From positions 14,268 through 78,267 of the forward strand of contig DAOTXR010000083.1 of NCBI GenBank assembly GCA_034435375.1: 64,000 nucleotides of DNA, written 5' to 3'. The notes beneath the pieces are model-generated. The model did not search any database. It had not been told where the DNA came from and saw only the letters and a list, made by a program, of their open reading frames with translations. The stretch comes from DAOTXR01 sp034435375 (GTDB taxonomy: Bacteria; Chloroflexota; Anaerolineae; Aggregatilineales; UBA3940). Position numbers and translations under genes: made by a program. Below, in pieces: positions 15,319 to 22,054 of the stretch (positions are counted from its first letter, which is position 1; the number at the start of each line of letters is the position of its first letter).

Positions 15319-16656
15319 ATGCGCTTAGAAGCCCGCCAAGTGAGCTATGCCTACACCCCTGGGGAGCCGGTTCTCCACGATGTATCACTGAGGCTGGAGG
15401 CGGGTGAGACCCTGTATGTGTTGGGGCGCAACGGTGGAGGGAAGACCACCCTGCTTTGCTGCCTGGCCGGCCTGTGTAGACCTGATACCGGTCAGGTGTT
15501 GTTGGATGGGAAGCCTATCCACAGCTACGCAGCCGACGAACGCGCCCGCCTGATCGGGCTGATCCCCCAGATGCACATCCCTGCATTTGCCTATACAGTC
15601 CGCGAGATGGTATTGATGGGTCGGACGCCACACCTGGGATGGCTTGGCTCTCCGTCACGCGCCGACTACGCCCTGGCGGATGAGGCCCTCGAGCAAGTCG
15701 GGCTAATTGATCTGCGCGATCGTCCCTATACTGAAGTTAGCGGCGGTGAGCGGCAGTTGGTTTTGATCGCCAGGGGGTTGGCGCAACAATGCAGCATCCT
15801 GCTGATGGATGAACCTACCGCTCACCTTGATCTGAGCAACCAGCACCGCGTATTGGAGATTATCAACCAGTTAAGCAGGCAGGGCCCTTCGTTTATCATC
15901 TCGTCACATGCCCCCAATGATGCCTTGTCTTATGCCGATCATGTGCTGCTGCTGAGCAAAGGGCGAGTCATGGCTTACGGCACGCCACAGGAGACGCTGA
16001 CTGAGTCGCTGCTATCATCTGTCTATGGCGTCAGAACGGAAGTGATCTACGAACGGGAGAACGGAGATGAAACTCCGCGTGCTGTTGTAGCCCGGCGACC
16101 AATGATGCTGCCGCCTGAGTCCCTGGGAAAACAGGGCACAGTGTTGAGTGAGGTTTTCAGGCAGAGCAGGCACACGCCGCAGCTTATTCTGGTGACTGGT
16201 TTGAGCGGTGCGGGCAAGACGACATGGTGTACCCGGCTAGTAGAACAGGCGCAGAAACAGGGGCTGATGGTCAGAGGTGTGCTGTGCCCCAGCGTATTCG
16301 AAGACGGGCGTAAAATAGGTATTGATATTGTCAATCTGGAAACTGGCGAACGCCGCAGGCTGGCCAGGTTGCGCGACGGTGGGACAGGCGAACTGGTTAC
16401 CACACAGTGGCAGTTTGATCCCACCGCGATGGCGTGGGGCGACCACAGCCTGCACGACACTAAAGATGGCGATTTGTTAGTCATTGATGAACTGGGCCCG
16501 CTGGAATTCCTACGCCATGAGGGGCTGATGGAGGGGTTGCGCCTGCTCGATGAGCGGCGCTACAGGGTCGCCTGTGTTGTCGTGCGCTCGTCGCTGCTGC
16601 CCAATGCGCTACAGAGATGGCCGCACGCACTGGTGGTGAGTGGTAGGCACGTTTGA
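15319..16656 (+). CDS. ABC transporter ATPase fused to a THEP1-type nucleoside triphosphatase domain
   Basis: 445 residues. The first domain (about 1-250) is a FepC/BtuD-type ATPase: Walker A GRNGGGKTT (36-44), signature SGGERQ (141-146), Walker B LLMDEP (161-166) and an H-loop His (197). A linker follows. The second domain (about 287-445) carries its own Walker A, GLSGAGKTT (294-302), and the DELGPLE motif (390-396) typical of THEP1 nucleoside-triphosphatases. Its last strand is LVVSGR. No stop or restart separates the two domains. An alternative ATG at 15310 overlaps the permease stop. The first domain energises the importer. The second may gate or modify the substrate, or act on nucleotides, and its role is unknown. 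Confidence 0.87.
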   Translation: MRLEARQVSYAYTPGEPVLHDVSLRLEAGETLYVLGRNGGGKTTLLCCLAGLCRPDTGQVLLDGKPIHSYAADERARLIGLIPQMHIPAFAYTVREMVLMGRTPHLGWLGSPSRADYALADEALEQVGLIDLRDRPYTEVSGGERQLVLIARGLAQQCSILLMDEPTAHLDLSNQHRVLEIINQLSRQGPSFIISSHAPNDALSYADHVLLLSKGRVMAYGTPQETLTESLLSSVYGVRTEVIYERENGDETPRAVVARRPMMLPPESLGKQGTVLSEVFRQSRHTPQLILVTGLSGAGKTTWCTRLVEQAQKQGLMVRGVLCPSVFEDGRKIGIDIVNLETGERRRLARLRDGGTGELVTTQWQFDPTAMAWGDHSLHDTKDGDLLVIDELGPLEFLRHEGLMEGLRLLDERRYRVACVVVRSSLLPNALQRWPHALVVSGRHV

Positions 16657-16659
16657 AAA

Positions 16660-16983
16660 CGATATCCACGAGGCCCTGGGGAAAGATAAAAAGACGAACC
16701 CGGTAGCCGCACGCAGTGCAGACACAGTCCCCATCTGACAATCGAAGAGCATCCCCCTACGGCATCCTCGCGCATGGCAATGACCGTCGCCGCTGCCCCG
16801 TTCTCGCGCAGGGCGACGCTGTGACAAGGCGATATGTCCGATGGCGCGCTGTTGGGAGGCGTCAAGCGCAACGAGCGGCGCCCACAGCAGGACCTCTGTT
16901 CCGACATAAGCCAGCACCGAACCCGCTGCAGCCGACGCCGCTTCGCTTCGGCTGCGCGGGGATGGTCTCAGTCGGAGATACAA
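16660..16983 (-). pseudogene. Frameshifted remnant of a ferredoxin/zinc-ribbon gene (C-terminal half)
   Basis: On the minus strand the sequence reads SEAASAAAGSVLAYVGTEVL, which parallels SLLSAAGAALAYLGMELL in the protein encoded at 8645. After a frame change it reads DCVCTACGYRVR, parallel to MCQCPRCGYRVR. The second zinc knuckle has degenerated and the N-terminal 4Fe-4S part is absent. Only 30 bases separate it from the stop of the NifX-like gene on the same strand. The matching order of motifs across a frameshift argues for real decay rather than chance. A protein alignment would confirm it. Confidence 0.5.
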
Positions 16984-17013
16984 TTGCTAGCGTGTCCTGT
17001 CTGATAGCGCCGG

Positions 17014-17412
17014 TCAGTGCAGCCATTCCGTGTGATCGACGATGCTGCCATTCAGATAGGCCTGCACAGCGTCTTCAATCAGCGGGATGTCAGTCACTAT
17101 CGGCCTGATGTTGGCTTCTTGCAGCGCGAGGTAGGCTCCTTGTCCCATACCACACACGATGAGCGCCTCACAGTCGGTAATTGCGCTGATCATGCCCGCA
17201 TGCCGTCCAGCTGCGCCTGCGCCGAAACCATGCCCGCGCGGGTCATCTGCGCCCTCGTGGCCGTGGCCGACAAAATCATGATGCCCCATCTTGTCTCGCA
17301 TCTCGCTGGCCGTTATCTTGCCATCCTCGACCGTGAAGACTTTGTAGTAACGTGCCCGCCCAAAATGCTGGCTGATTGTCTGTCCATCATCGGTGATCAC
17401 GGCGATTTTCAT
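17014..17412 (-). CDS. NifX/NifB-C-terminal-type cofactor-binding family protein (copy 2), His/Gly-rich insert
   Basis: 132 residues from the ATG at 17410-17412, preceded by AAAGGGGC. MKIAVITDDGQTISQHFGRARYY and the downstream GMISAITDCEALIVCGMGQGAY and DIPLIEDAVQAYLNG segments match the NifX-like family. Between about residues 45 and 75 it has an insert rich in His and Gly (HHDFVGHGHEG, DDPRGHG) that could hold metal and is absent from copy 1. It is divergent from the XRE-cupin regulator at 17682, mirroring the arrangement at 7644-9623. Confidence 0.85.
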   Translation of the reverse strand: MKIAVITDDGQTISQHFGRARYYKVFTVEDGKITASEMRDKMGHHDFVGHGHEGADDPRGHGFGAGAAGRHAGMISAITDCEALIVCGMGQGAYLALQEANIRPIVTDIPLIEDAVQAYLNGSIVDHTEWLH

Positions 17413-17590
17413 GGAAGCCCCTTTGTTATAGGTAAATGGTTCGAGCACTGCTCAATCGTTGTTTCCAGAACCCCGAGGCAATGCCTCCTTTAGGTTCCAG
17501 ACTTTGCTGGCCCAGTCGATAAACAGAACTCCCTGGAGGGGGGTCGGACGACGGCATACACTTCCGAGTCAACAACCTCTGTAGTATGGG

Positions 17591-17645
17591 TATAATCTCT
17601 AGCTAATTCTACCATTAAAATGTGTATGCTTCAATTATTATGGTA
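17591..17645 (+). promoter_or_regulatory. Promoter -10 and putative operator of XRE-cupin copy 2
   Basis: TATAAT (17591-17596) is followed by an inverted repeat, TACCAT (17610-17615) with ATGGTA (17640-17645), inside the roughly 90-base leader. The left arm extended to TACCATTA equals the half-site found before copy 1. Nearby at 17475-17487 lies a small palindrome, GAGGCA-A-TGCCTC, of unknown role. Confidence 0.5.
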
Positions 17646-17681
17646 AGATATCATGGCGGGTTGCATCGAAAGGAGGATTGC

Positions 17682-18272
17682 ATGGTTGCTGCATCAGGGT
17701 TGAATGTGGGACAGCGTATCCGTGCCATACGTGAGCAGCAGGGTTTATCCTTGCGCGCGCTGTCTGAACGGTGCGGTCTTTCGATCAATACGATCAGCCT
17801 CATTGAGCGCGGTGAGAACTCGCCCACAGTTTCCTCCCTGCACCTTCTGTCAACAGCGCTGGAGGTCCCGATCACAGTTTTTTTCGAGCAGGAACAGGAA
17901 CAGACCGTTGTGCATCTAAGGCCACCATACCGGTTACGCTCTGAGGCCAACGGCATCCAGATGGACAGCCTGGGGATCGGCCTCCGCAACCAGCAGTTGG
18001 AGCCATTCCTCATGACGGTTGCGCCGGGGGCTGGCAACATCGATCAGCCGATCACACACCCGGGAGAGGAGTTCGTTTACTGCCTGAAGGGAGAGATAGA
18101 ATATTGTATTGAGGATCAGGTCTATAGGCTGGAAGCTGGTGACAGCCTCCTGTTTAAGGCAACAAAACCCCACTGTTTTCGCAATGTGACCGACCTGCTG
18201 GCAGAACTGATGATTGTCTTTCAGGCGGACAGAGGAACACACCTGGGACGTCAGCGGCACCTGGGGTCGTAA
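17682..18272 (+). CDS. XRE-type HTH regulator with C-terminal cupin sensor domain (copy 2)
   Basis: 196 residues from the ATG at 17682 with a strong AAAGGAGGATTGC site. The HTH (VGQRIRAIREQQGLSLRALS, then IERGENSPTVSSLH) and the cupin (HPGEEFVYCLKGEIEYCI, LFKATKPHCFRN) are close to copy 1, clearly paralogous by eye. It stands divergent from the second NifX-like gene and is followed by a broken LysR gene. Likely ligand-dependent repressor of its own and the NifX promoter. The cupin metal-type residues (His and Glu in HPGEEF, His in PHCF) are kept. Confidence 0.88.
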   Translation: MVAASGLNVGQRIRAIREQQGLSLRALSERCGLSINTISLIERGENSPTVSSLHLLSTALEVPITVFFEQEQEQTVVHLRPPYRLRSEANGIQMDSLGIGLRNQQLEPFLMTVAPGAGNIDQPITHPGEEFVYCLKGEIEYCIEDQVYRLEAGDSLLFKATKPHCFRNVTDLLAELMIVFQADRGTHLGRQRHLGS

Positions 18273-18298
18273 GGGATAGGCCAGACGGAGCAATACCC

Positions 18299-18439
18299 AT
18301 GATTGATCTCATGCGACTGCAAGCGTTCTTGTACGCAGCGGAGAGTCTAGGCTTCTCAGAAGCTGCCCGACAGCGTGCCCAGTTCCTCCAGCGCCCTTTG
18401 AGCGACCGGTTAGCGCCTGCCGGGCAAAAGAACACGTAG
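18299..18439 (+). pseudogene. Truncated LysR-type regulator (N-terminal HTH only)
   Basis: A 46-codon frame begins MIDLMRLQAFLYAAESLG and continues FSEAARQRAQFLQRPLSDRL, the first two helices of a LysR winged helix where the family usually reads SFSRAA and SQPALSR. A stop follows after PAGQKNT and no effector domain is found downstream up to 18567. It is best read as the 5' fragment of a lost gene. Confidence 0.45.
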
Positions 18440-18567
18440 AGCTTAGGCGTGGTTTTACTTTATGCCTTCTGGAGTTCGGCGCGCGGCAGTGTGCATTCTT
18501 GTCGCGCAGAACGCCTTGTCCTAACCAACGATCCCGCCTAGGGCAGGACCAGTGAAGAGATCAGTCC

Positions 18568-18942
18568 TCAGCTCACCGCTTTCTTCACGAGCGCGCTGAT
18601 CCTTGCCTCTTCGGTGGCAGTCAACTCCTTCAGCGCGAAGGCGGTTGGCCACATCGCACCTTCGTCGAGGTTCGCCTCGTGCATGAAGCCGAGCGTCGCA
18701 TATCTTGTGTTGAACTTCTGCGCGCTTTGGAAGAAGCAGACGACCTTGCCGTCCTTGGCATATGCGGGCATCCCGTACCAGAGTCTTGGCGAGAGAACCG
18801 GCGCGTTGGCTTTGATGATAGCATGGAGCCGTTCGCCTATGGCGCGGTCCGGTTCTGGCATTGCGGCGATCGCCGCGAGCACAGCGCTTTCTCCGTCTGC
18901 TTTCTTCGCGGCTTTTTTGGTAGTGCTCTTACCTTGGCTCAT
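18568..18942 (-). CDS. DUF1801 family protein
   Basis: 124 residues from the ATG at 18940-18942. A TTG 39 bases upstream would extend it but has no better ribosome-binding site. The N-terminus is Lys/Ala-rich (KSTTKKAAKKADGES). The core has LSPRLWYGMPAYAKDGKVVCFFQSA and a late ALKELTATEEARISALVKKAV helix, which fit the small DUF1801/YdhG-like family. The fold is known but the biochemistry is poorly defined; some relatives are annotated as iron chaperones. It is isolated between intergenic regions and shows no operon partner. Confidence 0.75.
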   Translation of the reverse strand: MSQGKSTTKKAAKKADGESAVLAAIAAMPEPDRAIGERLHAIIKANAPVLSPRLWYGMPAYAKDGKVVCFFQSAQKFNTRYATLGFMHEANLDEGAMWPTAFALKELTATEEARISALVKKAVS

Positions 18943-19191
18943 GAGAATCGTCTTCCATTTGTCTGAATTGGTGCGTCGCAAGACACCCTAGCAGAAATTA
19001 TAACACATATGTTCTAATTTTCAACAGTTTGATAACAATTGCCAAGCAGTGCAGCGCTTAAAAGCGGCAGGAAATTCACTGCATCATAGCATCATCATGC
19101 AATCTTGAAAAAGCGTCATTGCTCGTTGCCATCCAGGCTTTTGAGAGCTGTGAACAGTCCCGAAGGCCCTATAGCCCGCCCTGGTTGGATC

Positions 19192-19200
19192 TGGTATACT
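19192..19200 (+). promoter_or_regulatory. Extended -10 promoter of the Crp/Fnr gene
   Basis: TGGTATACT, an extended -10 (TGn plus TATACT), ends 10 bases before the ATG at 19211. No good -35 is visible. If used, the messenger would have a leader of only a few bases. Confidence 0.45.
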
Positions 19201-19210
19201 TGCATCAGTC

Positions 19211-19945
19211 ATGCTGTGCGAGCGGTTCGCTATGCCATTATCACCTTCAATCAGCGAGACCATTGAGCTTTTGCGCACGCTGCCAATTTTTGGTCCGCTG
19301 CTGCAGGAGGATCTTGCTGTGCTGGCCGCGCAGTGCCGGTCAGACTGGTTCAAAGCTGGGGAGACCATTTTTCGCCAGGGCGATCCCTGCACGCGTCTGT
19401 GGCTTATTCACCGGGGACAGGTCAAGATTATCCGGCATGATGAGAACGGGCGTGAGGTCGTGCCAGAGATTCTGGCCGATGGCGAGGCGTTTGGCGGCGC
19501 GACCATCTTCTTCACCCACCAGCCCGCCACCGCGCAGGCGCTCACAGATACCGAAACGGTCAGCTTCCCCAGCAGTGTGTACGCGGATTTCTTACGGGAG
19601 CATCCCGAAGTTGCCCTGAGCTTTATCCGGATGCTGGGAGCGCGTCTCCAGACGTTCATGGTGGCCAGCGTGCTGACTGGAGAGCGTGTCGAGAGGCGGT
19701 TGGCGCACATCCTGATCAAGCTTGCTGAGCGCGTAGGGCAGCCGGACTACGAAGGCAGACTGATTCCCATTCCCCTTTCACGGCAGGACCTGGCAGATAT
19801 GACCGGCACGACCATCGAAACAGCCATCCGGGTCATGTCGCGGTTCCGCTCTGATGGCCTGGTCAAAACACGTCGGGGCGGCTATATTGTGCTCCTGGAC
19901 TGCGAGCGCCTCCAGCAGATTGCGCGGACTGAATCAACCGGATAG
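19211..19945 (+). CDS. Crp/Fnr family transcriptional regulator
   Basis: 244 residues. The cyclic-nucleotide-binding-type beta-roll spans about 20-135 (TIFRQGDPCTRLWLIHRGQVKI, EILADGEAFGG). A long dimer helix precedes a C-terminal HTH (about 180-235) with LSRQDLADMTGTTIETAIRVMSRF and the wing GLVKTRRGGYIVLL. It lacks the N-terminal Cys cluster of oxygen-sensing Fnr, so it is more like heme/NO-type or ligand-type members. It lies just beyond the 3' end of the nitrous oxide cluster, and a symmetrical site stands before nosZ, which makes it the candidate regulator. An alternative ATG is at 19232. Confidence 0.87.
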   Translation: MLCERFAMPLSPSISETIELLRTLPIFGPLLQEDLAVLAAQCRSDWFKAGETIFRQGDPCTRLWLIHRGQVKIIRHDENGREVVPEILADGEAFGGATIFFTHQPATAQALTDTETVSFPSSVYADFLREHPEVALSFIRMLGARLQTFMVASVLTGERVERRLAHILIKLAERVGQPDYEGRLIPIPLSRQDLADMTGTTIETAIRVMSRFRSDGLVKTRRGGYIVLLDCERLQQIARTESTG

Positions 19946-19955
19946 CAGCTAGCGG

Positions 19956-20207
19956 TCAGCGCTTCTTCCGCACCAGCTTGCGGCGCTCTGTGTCGGAGCG
20001 GGCTGGCGGTTGGCGCCTGACCACGCTGCCGCAGCTGTGACACCGGGTCTCCGTCTCGTAGCTCCAGATTTCTACCTCCAACTCGCCACAATTTTGGCAG
20101 ACAACGTAATCGGGATATGGGTCAGGCAAAGGAAGCCCGCCATCTGCCGGTTCGGCGTTTGGCCGGTCTGCGTCTTTCGGGTCACTGCTGGATGGCTGCT
20201 GCGCCAT
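19956..20207 (-). CDS. Small zinc-ribbon protein
   Basis: 83 residues. A Pro/Asp-rich N-terminus is followed by CQNCGELEVEIWSYETETRCHSCGS, one four-Cys zinc ribbon, and a basic tail (RRKLVRKKR). Function is unknown; the basic tail could bind nucleic acid or protein. It is the last gene on the minus strand behind the nos cluster and is convergent with the Crp/Fnr gene, 10 bases away. A hairpin at 20251-20279 separates it from cytochrome c, so it may be transcribed at a lower level. Confidence 0.7.
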   Translation of the reverse strand: MAQQPSSSDPKDADRPNAEPADGGLPLPDPYPDYVVCQNCGELEVEIWSYETETRCHSCGSVVRRQPPARSDTERRKLVRKKR

Positions 20208-20250
20208 GGCTGCTTGTCCGGCTGCCAGTTTAACCCCGTGATGCCATCAA

Positions 20251-20279
20251 GCAGTAGGGAGCGTTTGGCTCCCCACTGC
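20251..20279 (-). terminator. Terminator-like hairpin after the cytochrome c gene
   Basis: GCAGTAGGGAGC (20251-20262) pairs with GCTCCCCACTGC (20268-20279) with one mismatch and a 5-base loop. No T-tract follows on the minus strand, so termination may be partial. Confidence 0.45.
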
Positions 20280-20296
20280 CGATGGCTGTCAGGCGC

Positions 20297-20707
20297 TTAC
20301 TGGTTGATTGACCGCAAATAAGCGATGATATCCATCAAGTCCTGATCGGTGAGCGCCGGGTTGCCGCCCCTGGGGGGCATGTCAATGCCGGTTGTGTTCA
20401 GCTCATGGGAAGCCGGGCGACCGGTTTGCAGGAACGTCAGGAGTTCGGCGTCGCTCTGCTGCCTCAGCCACTCGCTGGTAATCAGATTCTTGCCTAGCCC
20501 TGCAATACCAGTGGCATCCATGCCGTGGCAGGACGCGCATGTCCCGGCAAAAAGTTCTGTTCCGTGCGCTGCATCACCGGCAGGCGTAGGCTCCTCCGTT
20601 GGCTCAGGTGTTGGCTCTGCGGTGGGTTCAGGCGTGCCGCCGCAGGCTGCCAGGGCCAGCAGGCTGAATAGCAGGGCTGTGATGGCAATCAGAAGGCGGT
20701 TGTTCAT
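20297..20707 (-). CDS. Monoheme cytochrome c lipoprotein, nos cluster
   Basis: 136 residues from the ATG at 20705-20707 with a strong GAGGAGAGG site. A lipoprotein signal ends in LAAC. A low-complexity linker of repeated Thr/Pro/Glu (EPTPEPTEEPTP) acts as a tether. The heme site is CASCH and the likely axial Met is in IDMPPRGG. It should sit on the outer face of the cytoplasmic membrane and pass electrons to NosZ. It is directly downstream of nosL in the same direction, a position where small c-type cytochromes are common in clade II nos clusters. Confidence 0.88.
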   Translation of the reverse strand: MNNRLLIAITALLFSLLALAACGGTPEPTAEPTPEPTEEPTPAGDAAHGTELFAGTCASCHGMDATGIAGLGKNLITSEWLRQQSDAELLTFLQTGRPASHELNTTGIDMPPRGGNPALTDQDLMDIIAYLRSINQ

Positions 20708-20750
20708 AGTCCTCTCCTCAGGTTGTTGTGGCAATGTCACAGGCGGTCTA

Positions 20751-21224
20751 TTACATGCCCATCCCGCGCCCGGAGGGTGGGTTGGCTTTTAATTCCTCAA
20801 AGGTCATCAGCACGCCGCCCTGTTCTTCGGCAAAGGCTTCCGCATCAGCCTGCGCCTCGAAGGCTGCGATGCCAAAACCCATTGGCGTGGCAAAGCCTTC
20901 TACCACCACAAAGTAAGCTGCTTCAGCATTGACCCATGCCTCAGTATTGTAATCATGCACAAACCACGTCTTCACCTCAAAATCCGGGTGCCTCGACTCA
21001 AAGTAAAAAAGCTCACCCAGATCGTCGAACCTGACCGGCGTGCCATCGTCGAGGATCAGCGCGGCGGCAAACTGCGGCTCGCTGATCAGCATGCCGCACT
21101 CGTCGCACATATCCTGCCCGTACACGATCTCCGGCGGATGAATCTCGTCGTTCGCCGAGCCGCAGGCAACCAGCAGCACGGCGAAGGCTGCCGCCAGCAC
21201 AATTGGCAGAACTTCCTTCCTCAC
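20751..21224 (-). CDS. nosL: NosL copper chaperone lipoprotein
   Basis: 157 residues, GTG start two bases after nosY with AGGGAG upstream. The lipoprotein signal is AVLLVACGS. The metal-binding motif of NosL, MCDECGMLISEPQFAA, follows at about residues 38-53. A C-terminal Met-rich end (RGMGM) closes it. The family delivers Cu(I) to NosZ outside the membrane. It is encoded between the ABC permease and the cytochrome in the expected place. Confidence 0.9.
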   Translation of the reverse strand: MRKEVLPIVLAAAFAVLLVACGSANDEIHPPEIVYGQDMCDECGMLISEPQFAAALILDDGTPVRFDDLGELFYFESRHPDFEVKTWFVHDYNTEAWVNAEAAYFVVVEGFATPMGFGIAAFEAQADAEAFAEEQGGVLMTFEELKANPPSGRGMGM

Positions 21225-21226
21225 TC

Positions 21227-22054
21227 CTACACATCTCCCTTCCGGTTGAACAGGCTAAAAGCGCCTCCAAATGAGGCGAGAATCCAGAGGAACAGCAACC
21301 CGGTCAGCAGCAGCGGCAGCATCTCTCCAAACCGGTAGGCTGCATACTGTCCCACCGGCCCCAGGGTGTCGAGCGTTGCCCGCAGGCTGTAGATCGCCGA
21401 CAGCTTGTACACTTGCAGCGGGTTAATCAGCAGCATGCCCAGCAACGTGGCCGGGTTGGGGCGCAAGGTCAGTGTGGCACCAATCAACCCCAGATCGCCC
21501 AGAAAGACCAGCGCCAGCCACAGCACCAGCGCCGCGCCGGAGGCTGTCGCCCCCCGGCGGGTCAGCGTGCTGATCACAAAGCCTAGCCCCAGCGATGCCA
21601 GCGCAAACAGCAAAGTATATCCGGCCAGCCCCAGATACGCGCCGGGGCTGCCGCTGCCCCCTGAGGCCAGCCCGAGTCCCGCCACGCCAAACCCCAGCCC
21701 CAGCGCGGCAATCACCGCCAGCGCCGCGCCCAGCGCCTTCCCCACGAACACCTCTGCCCGGCTAACCGGCTGGGCCAGCAGATAGATCAGCGTGCCGCGC
21801 TCGCGGTCGGCGGCCAGGGTGCCGGCGCCAACGCTCAGGCCAATCAGGGGCACAAACAGCAGCAGGGCATTGACCAGGCTTGCCGCCGTGCGTCCAAAGC
21901 CACCCAGCCCGGCATAGCCTGCCGAAGACAGCCCTGCCTGTGACAGCGCGTAAGCCAGCAGGGCGAACCCACCTGCATAGAACCATAGCCACTTGTTGCG
22001 AAGCGCCTCGCGCAGCTCGCGTCGGGCAATTGTCCAGAGGAGCATTAGTTCCAT
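21227..22054 (-). CDS. nosY: NosY-type ABC transporter permease
   Basis: 275 residues with about six membrane helices. The N-terminus TIARRELREALRNKWLW and the SLVNALLLFVPLIGLSVGAG and DRERGTLIYLLAQPVSRAEVF segments match NosY/ABC-2 type permeases. It overlaps the upstream fused gene by 10 bases; an alternative ATG lies at the overlap end, but GGAG stands in front of the first. It forms the membrane part of the NosDFY complex, which supports copper-site maturation of NosZ. Confidence 0.9.
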   Translation of the reverse strand: MELMLLWTIARRELREALRNKWLWFYAGGFALLAYALSQAGLSSAGYAGLGGFGRTAASLVNALLLFVPLIGLSVGAGTLAADRERGTLIYLLAQPVSRAEVFVGKALGAALAVIAALGLGFGVAGLGLASGGSGSPGAYLGLAGYTLLFALASLGLGFVISTLTRRGATASGAALVLWLALVFLGDLGLIGATLTLRPNPATLLGMLLINPLQVYKLSAIYSLRATLDTLGPVGQYAAYRFGEMLPLLLTGLLFLWILASFGGAFSLFNRKGDV

